From: a virus | IMG/VR virus record: IMGVR_UViG_3300020152_000054 | Location: 1-25,512 of that record | Strand: one strand, 5' to 3' | DNA: 25,512 nt | In this document: positions 1 to 6,308 of the stretch, one piece after another | Position numbering within the stretch: the first letter of the stretch is position 1 | Layout of the letters: every line of letters starts with the position of its first letter | Translations under genes and position numbers: made by a program | Notes under the pieces: generated by a model | Databases searched by the model: none | What the model saw: only the letters and a program-made list of their open reading frames with translations | What the model was told of the DNA's origin: nothing

Positions 1-53
1 CCGCGCCCGTCGCCGACCAGCAGGAACGCCACCTCGGGCAGCGCCGCCGCGGC
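1..53 (-). pseudogene. Host glycosyltransferase gene fragment, interrupted by the prophage
   Basis: Read on the minus strand from base 53 downwards, one open frame gives AAAALPEVAFLLVGDGR. The pattern L-P-x-V-x-F-L-L-V-G-D-G is typical of the nucleotide-sugar-binding half of GT-B glycosyltransferases (GT4 type). Only 17 residues are visible and the gene runs off the left edge, so this is a family-level guess. The frame breaks where the phage end begins, which implies that the 5' part of the gene lies beyond the far end of the prophage. An ordinary intergenic end is the alternative. Confidence 0.5.
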
Positions 54-196
54 TGTAGAGAGACCAATGGTTTGACGTAGGAGGGTGCCGGGATTTGGAG
101 GGACAATCCGGGATCTGATGGGACGAATGGCCGGGATTTCCTTGGGTTTGGGCCATTCGTCAACCGTCGTTCGTCAAACCAAGCGTCGTCACGCTT
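54..196. repeat. Phage left end with candidate transposase-binding sites
   Basis: Three direct copies of CCGGGAT lie at 88-94, 108-114 and 131-137, spaced 20 and 23 bp. The stretch CGGGATCTGATGGGA at 109-123 looks, from memory, like the corresponding part of the Mu left end. Around them are inverted repeats: GGTTTGACG (69-77) with CGTCAAACC (172-180), and GACGAATGGCC (122-132) with GGCCATTCGTC (151-161). AAGCG/CGCTT (181-196) forms a short hairpin over the stop codon of the leftward gene. This fits the several end-type sites bound by MuA-family transposases; exact site boundaries are inference. Confidence 0.6.
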
Positions 197-488
197 CGGA
201 GCGCGCCGGCGACCGCTGGTCTGACGGTGTCGGTGGCGCCTGCAGCTCGTGCAGCTGGGCGCGCGCCAGACGCAGCTCGTACACCGCCTCCACCTGCCAG
301 GAGATTAAGCTCCCCAGCCCGGCGACGAGCATGCCCGCAACAGCGATCTCGAACCCATCGGCCAGATTGCGGGGGAAGCTTTGCAGCGCCCCGAGTACGC
401 CGACGAGCATGGTCACCACGCCGAGTATCAGCAGAAGCCCAGCCAGCAAAGACGATGGGCGCTTTACTGCGCGCTTATCCGCGGCCAT
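189..488 (-). CDS. Small two-helix membrane protein in the leftward immunity operon
   Basis: This 99-aa protein has two clear hydrophobic helices, about residues 14-35 (LLAGLLLILGVVTMLVGVLG) and 46-66 (FEIAVAGMLVAGLGSLISWQ), then a charged tail of about 30 residues with Arg, Glu and Gln that should be cytoplasmic. It is an inner-membrane protein of unknown function. Its ATG lies inside the end of the 68-aa gene upstream (14-nt overlap), so the two are probably translationally coupled and transcribed leftward with the repressor. Genes expressed from a prophage next to the repressor often act in the lysogen, for example in superinfection exclusion, but nothing in the sequence proves that. Frame, overlap and membrane pattern support a real gene. 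Confidence 0.65.
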   Translation of the reverse strand: MAADKRAVKRPSSLLAGLLLILGVVTMLVGVLGALQSFPRNLADGFEIAVAGMLVAGLGSLISWQVEAVYELRLARAQLHELQAPPTPSDQRSPARSEA

Positions 489-681
489 TGATGCTCTCCG
501 TGGTTATTGTTGAGCCATACAATAAACGAAAAGGGCAATTCGCGCCTGACGTGGCTGGGCACGTTTCAGCCATATCCAAGGCGGCGCGGTGTCGGCGCGA
601 TCTGTCTTTGACGGCCTCGCGCAGGATGGCCCGAATTTCTTCGGTTTCAGCGGGCAAGGCGAGCGCCCGTTTAACATACAT
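475..681 (-). CDS. Small charged protein of unknown function, leftward operon
   Basis: A 68-aa product starting MYVKRALALPAETEEIRA. The ATG at 681 is preceded on the minus strand by GGAG seven bases upstream, a good ribosome binding site; longer in-frame starts lack this support. Residues 10-42 are rich in Glu, Arg and Ala and look helical; the C-terminal third contains two Cys (CPATSGANC). No family is recognised. It overlaps the membrane protein gene by 14 nt and lies downstream of the repressor, so it may be a lysogenic-conversion gene. It could also be a small DNA-binding or antitoxin-like protein; no motif decides this. Confidence 0.5.
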   Translation of the reverse strand: MYVKRALALPAETEEIRAILREAVKDRSRRHRAALDMAETCPATSGANCPFRLLYGSTITTESINGRG

Positions 682-898
682 TGGCACACTCCGTGGTATT
701 CCCGCACTGCCGCGGACGCGGTGCGGGGTGGAGGGTCTCATCGACCGGTCGGTGTTTCTCCTCTCACGGGTGTGCCAACACCCGTTGACCGAGGCTGCCA
801 ACCTCGGCCCCCGCTCTTCCCTACTGCATACGCCGATATGTCGGTAAGGTAGCGCGGTGGCGTGATGATGCCACCAAAGCGAGTCATGCCGCAAGCGG
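682..898. promoter_or_regulatory. Gene-free stretch with two paired hairpins sharing TGCCAA
   Basis: No gene is seen here. ACGGGTGT/ACACCCGT (766-785, 4-base loop) and CCGAGG/CCTCGG (789-807, 7-base loop) are two adjacent inverted repeats, both with TGCCAA in the centre (773-778 and 796-801, 23 bp apart). A third TGCCAA (minus strand, 681-686) lies across the start of the 68-aa gene. The stretch separates the repressor from the two leftward genes and could be an operator pair, an attenuator or a terminator. Confidence 0.4.
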
Positions 899-1459
899 CT
901 ACCCAGCCAAGTGAATGATGTCCGCCAAGTCCGGATCACTGGCAATGTCGATGGGATGTCCGGCAACGCGCAGATCGAGGGGAACCGGCAACCCCTGGCG
1001 CTCCAGCTCGGCGCGCCGGCGCGCCTTCATGCGGTAGATCAGCACCGTCAATCGCGCCTTAGCCTCAGGCCGGAGCACCAGATCCTCCCTGGCGAGGTGC
1101 AGCTCCAGGCCGGAAACCAGGTTCCCGAGCAGCACCTCGTCCGACGGGACGAAACCGCCCGAGTCGTTGCCCGGCTGCGCCATCCGCTCACGCGTTCTCA
1201 TCGGCCCTTCGCCGGTCGCCAGCCAGTCGAGGCTCACCCCCTGAGCGGTGCACAGCGCGACCATGGTGTCGAGAAAGGGGCGGTTCAGTCCCTTGACCTG
1301 CCGGGACAGCTGCTCGGGCGATATCCCTGCCGCCTTGGCCGCCAAAGTTTTCGTCTCAAACAGGTCAACCACCATAGCGATGCGGGTTGCCAGTTCGCCG
1401 CCCGAACCGGAAACGGCGGTTTCCGGTTCGCCGTCTGGTTTCCGGTTCCCCTTACTCAT
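899..1459 (-). CDS. Phage repressor-like helix-turn-helix protein
   Basis: A 186-aa protein starting MSKGNRKPDGEPETA. The ATG at 1459 has GAGG seven bases upstream; an in-frame start at 1495 has no such support. Residues about 26-60 contain a helix-turn-helix of the XRE/Cro kind (TLAAKAAGISPEQLSRQVKG), followed by GVSLDWLATGEGP, a signature of phage CI-like N-terminal domains. The C-terminal half is helical and charged (LIYRMKARRRAELERQG) without a LexA-type Ser/Lys protease motif, so RecA-induced self-cleavage is not expected. It is transcribed away from the ner gene, as the Mu c repressor is, and is the likely master repressor of lysogeny. Its own coding start contains a large inverted repeat. 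Confidence 0.8.
   Translation of the reverse strand: MSKGNRKPDGEPETAVSGSGGELATRIAMVVDLFETKTLAAKAAGISPEQLSRQVKGLNRPFLDTMVALCTAQGVSLDWLATGEGPMRTRERMAQPGNDSGGFVPSDEVLLGNLVSGLELHLAREDLVLRPEAKARLTVLIYRMKARRRAELERQGLPVPLDLRVAGHPIDIASDPDLADIIHLAG
1404..1448. repeat. 11-bp inverted repeat with a third copy inside the repressor start
   Basis: GAACCGGAAAC (1404-1414) and GTTTCCGGTTC (1419-1429) form a perfect 11-bp inverted repeat around a 4-base centre. A third exact copy of GTTTCCGGTTC follows at 1438-1448. The array lies within codons ~4-19 of the repressor gene. The encoded residues (NRKPDGEPETAVSGSG) look like a flexible linker, so the conserved unit may be the DNA or mRNA: an operator for autoregulation, or a hairpin close to the ribosome binding site. 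Confidence 0.6.
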
Positions 1460-1565
1460 TGATTTTCCTCGATTTAATGCGCCCCCGACACCCATACAGC
1501 GTCAACGGAACCGTCAACCGTTTCCAGATCGAAAGTTTGCCTTGTATGCCGTACGCTTTCGAGGT
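1460..1565. promoter_or_regulatory. Divergent early operator/promoter region
   Basis: This is the only space between the leftward repressor and the rightward ner gene, so both promoters must lie here. It contains direct repeats CGTCAACGG (1500-1508) and CGTCAACCG (1512-1520) spaced 12 bp start to start, and an inverted repeat TCGAAAG (1529-1535)/CTTTCGA (1556-1562). The 10-mer CGTCAACCGT at 1512-1521 also occurs at the left end (158-167). Repressor and Ner are expected to bind here, and in Mu the transposase N-terminal domain also binds this region as a transposition enhancer. No convincing -35/-10 pair could be assigned by eye. Confidence 0.6.
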
Positions 1566-1889
1566 ATGACGATATCCATGTTGATTGACGTGACAAGCAT
1601 GCGGCACACACCCGACACGCATCCGATCCCCACCGATCCGACGCGCCGCGCGCAGTGGATCATCAGTGAGTTGAAGCTCGCCGGCAGCAGCCTTGCGGCC
1701 ATTGCGAAGGAGCTGAAGGTCACCCGCCAGGCCGGCGCGCTGGCGCTGCGCATGGGCTCCATCCGCTTCGAGCAGGCGATCGCCGCGAAGCTCGGCCGCC
1801 CGGTCCAGGATCTGTTTCCGGAGCGCTACCGCCCCGACGGCACGCGGACGCTCCGCACCCGCGATGCCGAGGATCGCGAGGCCGCATGA
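1566..1889 (+). CDS. ner: Ner-like DNA-binding regulator
   Basis: A 107-aa protein of the Mu Ner / Nlp family. The core about residues 32-85 (IISELKLAGSSLAAIAKELK, then an IAAKLGRPVQDLFPERY stretch) matches the Ner pattern: a helix-turn-helix, then I-A-x-x-L-G-x-P-x-x-D-L-F/W-P-E-R-Y. Ner shuts down repressor and early transcription during lytic growth; here the role is inferred from family and from its position as first rightward gene. The start is uncertain: ATG 1566 has GAGG too close and ATG 1578 too far, so a leaderless or weak start is possible. The N-terminal 25 residues vary in the family. The stop overlaps the next ATG (ATGA). Confidence 0.85.
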   Translation: MTISMLIDVTSMRHTPDTHPIPTDPTRRAQWIISELKLAGSSLAAIAKELKVTRQAGALALRMGSIRFEQAIAAKLGRPVQDLFPERYRPDGTRTLRTRDAEDREAA

Positions 1890-2101
1890 GTGCCGTTCCC
1901 ATACAGGGCGCTCACCCCCAGCGCCGCCTCGGCGAACCCCAGGCGCCGCCCGGCCTCGGCCAGCAGCGCCCCGGCCACCGGCCCGCCGGCGCCAAGCGCC
2001 GCCCCCAGCGCCGCCAGCCCGAGCACCAGGTGCCCCACCGCATCCCGACCGAACCGCTCTCCACCGAGTTTCACCGCAACCTCCAGCCTTCGCGTCGCTG
2101 A
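1886..2101 (+). CDS. Small basic proline-rich ORF, coupled to ner; doubtful
   Basis: A 71-aa frame whose ATG overlaps the ner stop codon by 4 nt, the same coupling used throughout this phage. Third codon positions are nearly all G or C. The product is very rich in Pro, Arg and Gln (KRRPQRRQPEHQVPHR) and resembles no family known to me. On the minus strand the same DNA holds an equally G/C-biased 82-aa frame (2074 to 1826) with GTG start and GGAGG five bases upstream. One of the two is probably a shadow of the other; position and direction favour the plus strand. Confidence 0.35.
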   Translation: MSAVPIQGAHPQRRLGEPQAPPGLGQQRPGHRPAGAKRRPQRRQPEHQVPHRIPTEPLSTEFHRNLQPSRR

Positions 2102-2142
2102 ACCCTCTCAAACGGGCAGGCGCACGGACAACGGGAACAGCA

Positions 2143-2622
2143 ATGTCCAAATTCCCCTACAAGCAACGCACCCCCGGCTCCCTGAAGGAAGCCGCGCACC
2201 AACTCATCAAGGAGTGCGGCGGGCTGGATGGCGCGGCGGAGATCGCGCGCGTCCGCAAGTCCCAGCTGTTCCGCTACACCAACGACAGCGAGGAAGACGC
2301 CAACTGCCACATGCCCGCCGACGTGGTGCGGTCGCTGGAGGCGTACTGCGGCCAGCCGATCATCACCGAGTACCTGGCGGCGGCTCAGGGCTGCGTCGTC
2401 TTCCGCCCGGAACCGGCGCCGGCCGGCGCCACCATCCCGCAGAGCGTCGCGGAGATCGCGGAGCAGACGTCCAAGCTGTTCCACGAGTTCGCCCTCGCCT
2501 TCGCCGACGGGCGGATCGATCCCGCCGAGGCCGGCAAGATGCTGAAGGCCGGCGACGCCGCGGTCCGTCACTTCATGCGCATGCGCCCGGAGCTGATGGC
2601 GCGCATCGAAGGCCGGGGGTGA
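2143..2622 (+). CDS. CII/CP76-like phage DNA-binding protein
   Basis: A 159-aa protein beginning MSKFPYKQRTPGSLKEAAHQ, with GGGA six bases before the ATG. Residues about 13-80 read as a helix-turn-helix: LKEAAHQLIKECGGLDGAAE, a turn ARVRKSQLFRYTN, then an acidic segment and MPADVVRSLEAYCGQPIITE. This is the arrangement of the phage regulatory CII family (Pfam Phage_CP76), in which the recognition helix is followed by S-x-L-x-R/K-x-x-N. The C-terminal half (SVAEIAEQTSKLFHEFALAF) is helical and may mediate oligomers. It ends two bases before the transposase start, so it is in the early operon and probably regulates transcription or transposition. Family assignment is by pattern only. Confidence 0.65.
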   Translation: MSKFPYKQRTPGSLKEAAHQLIKECGGLDGAAEIARVRKSQLFRYTNDSEEDANCHMPADVVRSLEAYCGQPIITEYLAAAQGCVVFRPEPAPAGATIPQSVAEIAEQTSKLFHEFALAFADGRIDPAEAGKMLKAGDAAVRHFMRMRPELMARIEGRG

Positions 2623-2624
2623 CC

Positions 2625-4829
2625 ATGGCCGGCGAGTGGCGCTCGGCCGCCGAGTGGGCGGCGCTGAACCTCCCCGAAGTGCCCGGCACCAAGCAGGGGT
2701 TCAACGACAAGGCGAAGGAAGGCAACTGGCAGCCGACCCGCCCGCGCCAGGGGCGCGGCGGGGGCCTGGAGTACCACGTCACCGCGCTCCCCGAAGCCGC
2801 CCGCATCGAGCTGGCGCGCCGGGAGCTGGCGGCGGCACCGCCCCCCGTCCCCGCCGCCCCGCCCGCGCCCAAGGCCGACCTGCAGGCGACCACCGCCCTC
2901 ACGACGCGGGGCCGCGAGCGCCTCGATGCGAAGCTCGCCATCGTCCGCGCCTTCGACGCCTTCGCCGGCCAGGCCGGCGGCCAGAACCTGGTGAAGCTCC
3001 GCCACAAGTTCGCCGGCTTCTACAACGCCGGCGAGATCGCGGTGGAGCCGTACGTCCGCCAGGAGCGGCCGACCATCTCCGTCTCCTCGCTGGAACGCTG
3101 GTCGAAGGCGGCCAAGTCCGGCGCCGCCGCCGCCCTCGCCGGCCGCTACGGCAACCGCAAGGGAACCGGCGTCTTCGACCGCGCCGCCGAGGACGTGAAG
3201 GGCTGGCTGGTCGCCGCCATGGTGGAGAAGCCCTACATCAGCGCCGAGATCCTGCGCCGCATGGCGGTCCAGCGCTTCGGCGAATACGTCGAGCTGTTCG
3301 ACGGCACCTCGGCGCCGATGCCGACCGAGCGCCACATCCAGCGCATCCTCGCCGACTGGCAGAAGCTGAACCGCCAGCTCCACCTGGCGCTCACCAACCC
3401 GGACGCCTGGAAGAACCGGCACCGCGTCGCCTTCGGTTCCGCGTCGGAGGGCATCGAGCGCCCCAACCAGCTCTGGGAGATCGACGCCAGCCCGGCCGAC
3501 GTCCTGCTCACCGACGGCCGCCACTCGATCTACGTGGTCGTCGACGTCTTCACCCGCCGGATCATGATCCTGGTGACCAAGGTGCCGAAGTCGGCGGCGG
3601 TGCTGCTGCTGATCCGCCGCGCCGTGCTGGCCTGGGGCATGCCCGAGGCGATCAAGACCGACAACGGCTCCGACTTCGTGTCGCGCCAGTCCGAGCGCGC
3701 CTACGCCCTGCTGGGCTGCGCCCACCCGACCTGCACCCCCTACAGCCCCGAGCAGAAGCCGCACGTCGAGCGCGCCATCGGCACCGTGCAGCACAGCCTG
3801 ATGCCGATGCTGGACGGCTACACCGGCCACGACGTGGCGACCCGGCAGGCGATCCGCTCCAAGGAAACCTTCGCCAAGCGCCTGGGCGAGAGCGACGCCG
3901 ACGCCTTCCGCGTCGCGCTCACCCGAGACGGCCTCCAGGCCGTCGCCGACGCCTGGGTCGAGCAGATCTACCACCAGAGCCCGCACGCCGGCCTCGGCGA
4001 CCGCACCCCGGCCGAGGTGATCGAGGCGCACGCCGGCACCATCGCGTGCGTCGCCGACGAGCGGCAGCTGGACATCCTGCTGATGCCGCTCCCCGACGGC
4101 GAGGGCACGCGCACCGTGGGCAAGAAGGGCATCCGCGTCGAGAACGCGGATTTCCAGGCGGTCGAGCTGATCCCGTTCATCAACACCGGGGAACGCTTCG
4201 AGGTGCGCCTGGACCCGGAGGACATGGGCCGCGTCTACGTCTACCGCCCCGATCCCTTCGAGTTCGTCTGCATCGCGCAGAACCCCGAGCGCACCGGCCT
4301 GGACCGCCGCCAGCTGGCCGCCGAGGCCAAGGCCCTCCAGGACCGCCTGATCGCCGACGGCAAGGCGCAGATCCGCGCCGCCAAGCGCCGCTTCAAGCCG
4401 CACGAGCTGGCCGACACGCTGATGAGCGGCGCCCTGCCGGCACCCGCGCCGGCCGCCACCATCACCGCCCTGCCGCGCGCCGCGCTGCCGGCTCCGGCCA
4501 CCGTCACCGCCGCCGGGTCCGCCGGCCTGTCGGCCGCCGCCCGCGCGATCGAGGCGACCAAGCCGGCCACCGCCAGCCCGCGCACCTCCGAAGACAACGC
4601 CCGGCAGGCCGACATTGCCCGCCGCATCGCGGCTCCCCCGACCGCCCCGGAGAAGCCCGAGGAGCGTTGGTGGCGCCGCGCCCAGGCCATCGAGGCGCGC
4701 GTCGCCGCCGGCGAGCCCGTCAGCGAGGACGATCTGGACTGGCTGGCGTCCAACCGCACCAGCGCTTGGTACGAGGCCCGCAAGCGCGACCAGGACCGCC
4801 GGGCCGGCTTCGCCCGCGTGGTGGAATGA
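2625..4829 (+). CDS. A: Mu-type DDE transposase A
   Basis: A 734-aa transposase (Mu A is 663 aa). The N-terminus (WRSAAEWAALNLPEVPGTKQ, then GGLEYHV) is the winged-helix Mu DNA-binding domain. The catalytic RNase H-like core carries D287 (LWEIDASP), D346 (IKTDNGSDF) and E382 (PHVERAIGT), with 35 residues between the last two, shorter than the 55 in Mu A. A Mu_transpos_C-like beta domain follows (about 480-560). The last ~190 residues are Ala/Pro-rich and end in a charged helix (ERWWRRAQAIEARVAAG), probably the region contacting the B protein. It cuts and joins the phage ends for integration and replicative transposition. Start ATG 2625 lies two bases after the previous stop. Confidence 0.95.
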   Translation: MAGEWRSAAEWAALNLPEVPGTKQGFNDKAKEGNWQPTRPRQGRGGGLEYHVTALPEAARIELARRELAAAPPPVPAAPPAPKADLQATTALTTRGRERLDAKLAIVRAFDAFAGQAGGQNLVKLRHKFAGFYNAGEIAVEPYVRQERPTISVSSLERWSKAAKSGAAAALAGRYGNRKGTGVFDRAAEDVKGWLVAAMVEKPYISAEILRRMAVQRFGEYVELFDGTSAPMPTERHIQRILADWQKLNRQLHLALTNPDAWKNRHRVAFGSASEGIERPNQLWEIDASPADVLLTDGRHSIYVVVDVFTRRIMILVTKVPKSAAVLLLIRRAVLAWGMPEAIKTDNGSDFVSRQSERAYALLGCAHPTCTPYSPEQKPHVERAIGTVQHSLMPMLDGYTGHDVATRQAIRSKETFAKRLGESDADAFRVALTRDGLQAVADAWVEQIYHQSPHAGLGDRTPAEVIEAHAGTIACVADERQLDILLMPLPDGEGTRTVGKKGIRVENADFQAVELIPFINTGERFEVRLDPEDMGRVYVYRPDPFEFVCIAQNPERTGLDRRQLAAEAKALQDRLIADGKAQIRAAKRRFKPHELADTLMSGALPAPAPAATITALPRAALPAPATVTAAGSAGLSAAARAIEATKPATASPRTSEDNARQADIARRIAAPPTAPEKPEERWWRRAQAIEARVAAGEPVSEDDLDWLASNRTSAWYEARKRDQDRRAGFARVVE

Positions 4830-4832
4830 GAA

Positions 4833-4861
4833 GCAGCCCGCCGGTGGGGCCGGCGGGCTGC
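4833..4861. terminator. Perfect 12-bp hairpin between A and B
   Basis: GCAGCCCGCCGG (4833-4844) and CCGGCGGGCTGC (4850-4861) pair perfectly around a 5-base loop, starting three bases after the transposase stop. There is no T-run behind it, so it is either a leaky terminator or an mRNA-stabilising/processing hairpin. Its position would lower B and downstream gene expression relative to A, or protect the A message 3' end. Confidence 0.65.
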
Positions 4862-4896
4862 GAGTTCAACGAGTGTAACTGTGTGAGGTCCCAACC

Positions 4897-5655
4897 ATGC
4901 CGACAGATGGCACCCCGGTCAATCCCCGATCCGCCTTCGCGCCACTGCGCAACATCGCGCTGATGGAGCAGCTGATCCTGTCGCTTCAGCAGCGGTCTCC
5001 GCACCTCCCCGGCATGGGGTGCTTCCACGGGCCGTCCGGCTTCGGCAAGACCTTCGCCGCGTCCTGGGCCGCCGCCAACCTGCGCGCCTGCTACGTCGAG
5101 GCCGGCAACAACTGGTCGCCGAAGTCGATGATGACGGCGATCCTCAAGGAACTCGGCCTCCCGGTCCGCAAGTCCGCCTCGGTGGACGAGATGAAGGCCG
5201 AGGCGGCCGAGGAGCTGGAGAAGTCGCGCCGGCCGCTGCTGATCGACGAGGCGGACCGGCTGGTCGAGCGGCGTCTGGTCGAGCAGGCCCGCGAGCTGCA
5301 CGACAACTCCGGCACCCCCGTCGTGCTGATCGGCGAGGAGGGCCTGCCGCACAAGCTGAAGCCGCTGGAGCGGGTGCACAACCGCATGCTCAAGTGGCAG
5401 CCGCTGGAGCCCTGCGATCTCGACGACGCGCGCCAGCTCGCCCGCCTGTACTGCCAAAGGATCGAGATCGACGACGACCTGCTGGCCCTCCTGGTCGCGC
5501 GCGTGCACGGCTCCACCCGCCGCATCGCGGTCAACATCGAGCGCTTCGCCGAGTTCGGCCACGGCGAGGGCCTGAAGCGCGTCACCTGCGCCGACTGGGG
5601 CGACCGCGAGATCTACACCGGCGCGCCCCCGGCCGTGCGGAGGTTCGTGGCGTGA
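4897..5655 (+). CDS. B: Mu B-like AAA+ ATPase, transposition target selector
   Basis: A 252-aa ATPase (Mu B is 312 aa). Walker A is GPSGFGKT (45-52), Walker B PLLIDEAD (113-120), and a sensor/arginine region follows (HNRMLKWQPLEPCDLDDARQ). In Mu and Tn7/Tn5053-type elements this partner coats target DNA as an ATP-dependent filament, delivers it to the transposase and gives target immunity. The protein is shorter than Mu B, lacking most of its N-terminal helix-turn-helix domain, as in B3-like phages. A GAGGT box lies six bases before the ATG. The stop overlaps the next start by four bases (GTGA). Confidence 0.92.
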   Translation: MPTDGTPVNPRSAFAPLRNIALMEQLILSLQQRSPHLPGMGCFHGPSGFGKTFAASWAAANLRACYVEAGNNWSPKSMMTAILKELGLPVRKSASVDEMKAEAAEELEKSRRPLLIDEADRLVERRLVEQARELHDNSGTPVVLIGEEGLPHKLKPLERVHNRMLKWQPLEPCDLDDARQLARLYCQRIEIDDDLLALLVARVHGSTRRIAVNIERFAEFGHGEGLKRVTCADWGDREIYTGAPPAVRRFVA

Positions 5656-6308
5656 CGACGGCCAAGCCCGCCCGCAAGGCTCGCCCTCCGCGGTCCTACG
5701 ACCGCTTGGCGGCGCGCGACCAGATGTGGGCGCTGATCCGCAAGCTGCGGCGCTTCACCGTCACCGATCTGCGCAAGGCGGGCGTCTCCAAGCAGGTCCG
5801 CATCTCCTTCCTGGAGGCGCTGCTGGGGAACGGCATCGTGCGCCGCGTCGGCGAGCAGCCGGGCCGTCGCGGTTGGACCGAGGCCCCGGTGACGGTGTAC
5901 GAGCTGGAGCAGGACCCAGGCGTCCTCACGCCGCGCTTCGATCGCGACGGGAAGCTCGACACCACCCCGTCCACCGCCGACCGCATGTGGGCGGCGATGA
6001 AGCCGCTGCCCAGCTTCTCCATCCCTGAGATCGCCTCGCTGGCCCGTGCCCCCCGCAGCACCACCGCGCGGTACGTCTCCTTTCTGCTGGCCGCCGGCTA
6101 TCTGGCCGAGCTGTCGCCCGGCGGCGGCTACCACCGCCAGGGCCGCTACCGCCTCAAGCCGCGCCGGAACACCGGCCCGCGCGCCCCGGTGGTGCGGCAG
6201 AACGGTGCGGTCTGGGACGCCAACGAGCGGCGCCAGGTCCTCGCCCCGCGCAAGGAACGGCAGGCCGCCCAGGCCGCCGCTGTGACGCCGGAGGAGATCG
6301 CGGCATGA
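5652..6308 (+). CDS. Protein with two tandem winged-helix-like domains
   Basis: A 218-aa protein with a GTG start overlapping the B stop. Two similar helical units are visible: about residues 25-70 (DQMWALIRKLRRFTVTDLRK ... GNGIVRR) and about 112-160 (DRMWAAMKPLPSFSIPEIAS ... LLAAGYLAEL). Each begins with D-x-M-W-A, then F-T/S-x-x-(D/E)-(L/I), a recognition-like helix, L-L-x-x-G-I/Y and a basic wing, so this looks like an internal duplication of a winged helix. It is probably a DNA-binding early regulator; its target is unknown. The C-terminal 50 residues are basic and low in complexity. Confidence 0.75.
   Translation: MTTAKPARKARPPRSYDRLAARDQMWALIRKLRRFTVTDLRKAGVSKQVRISFLEALLGNGIVRRVGEQPGRRGWTEAPVTVYELEQDPGVLTPRFDRDGKLDTTPSTADRMWAAMKPLPSFSIPEIASLARAPRSTTARYVSFLLAAGYLAELSPGGGYHRQGRYRLKPRRNTGPRAPVVRQNGAVWDANERRQVLAPRKERQAAQAAAVTPEEIAA

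Noticed and set aside
85-847. Plus-strand frames of 142 and 206 aa near the left end
   Set aside because: Out-of-frame shadows of the leftward genes, crossing the end repeats, without ribosome sites.
2568-4403. Long 611-aa open frame on the minus strand
   Set aside because: It is a mirror of the transposase gene; high G/C at third positions removes stops on the opposite strand. Its product is low in complexity.
2636-4963. 775-aa plus-strand open frame overlapping the transposase
   Set aside because: Arg/Pro-rich out-of-frame translation of the transposase gene; the true frame holds the DDE residues.
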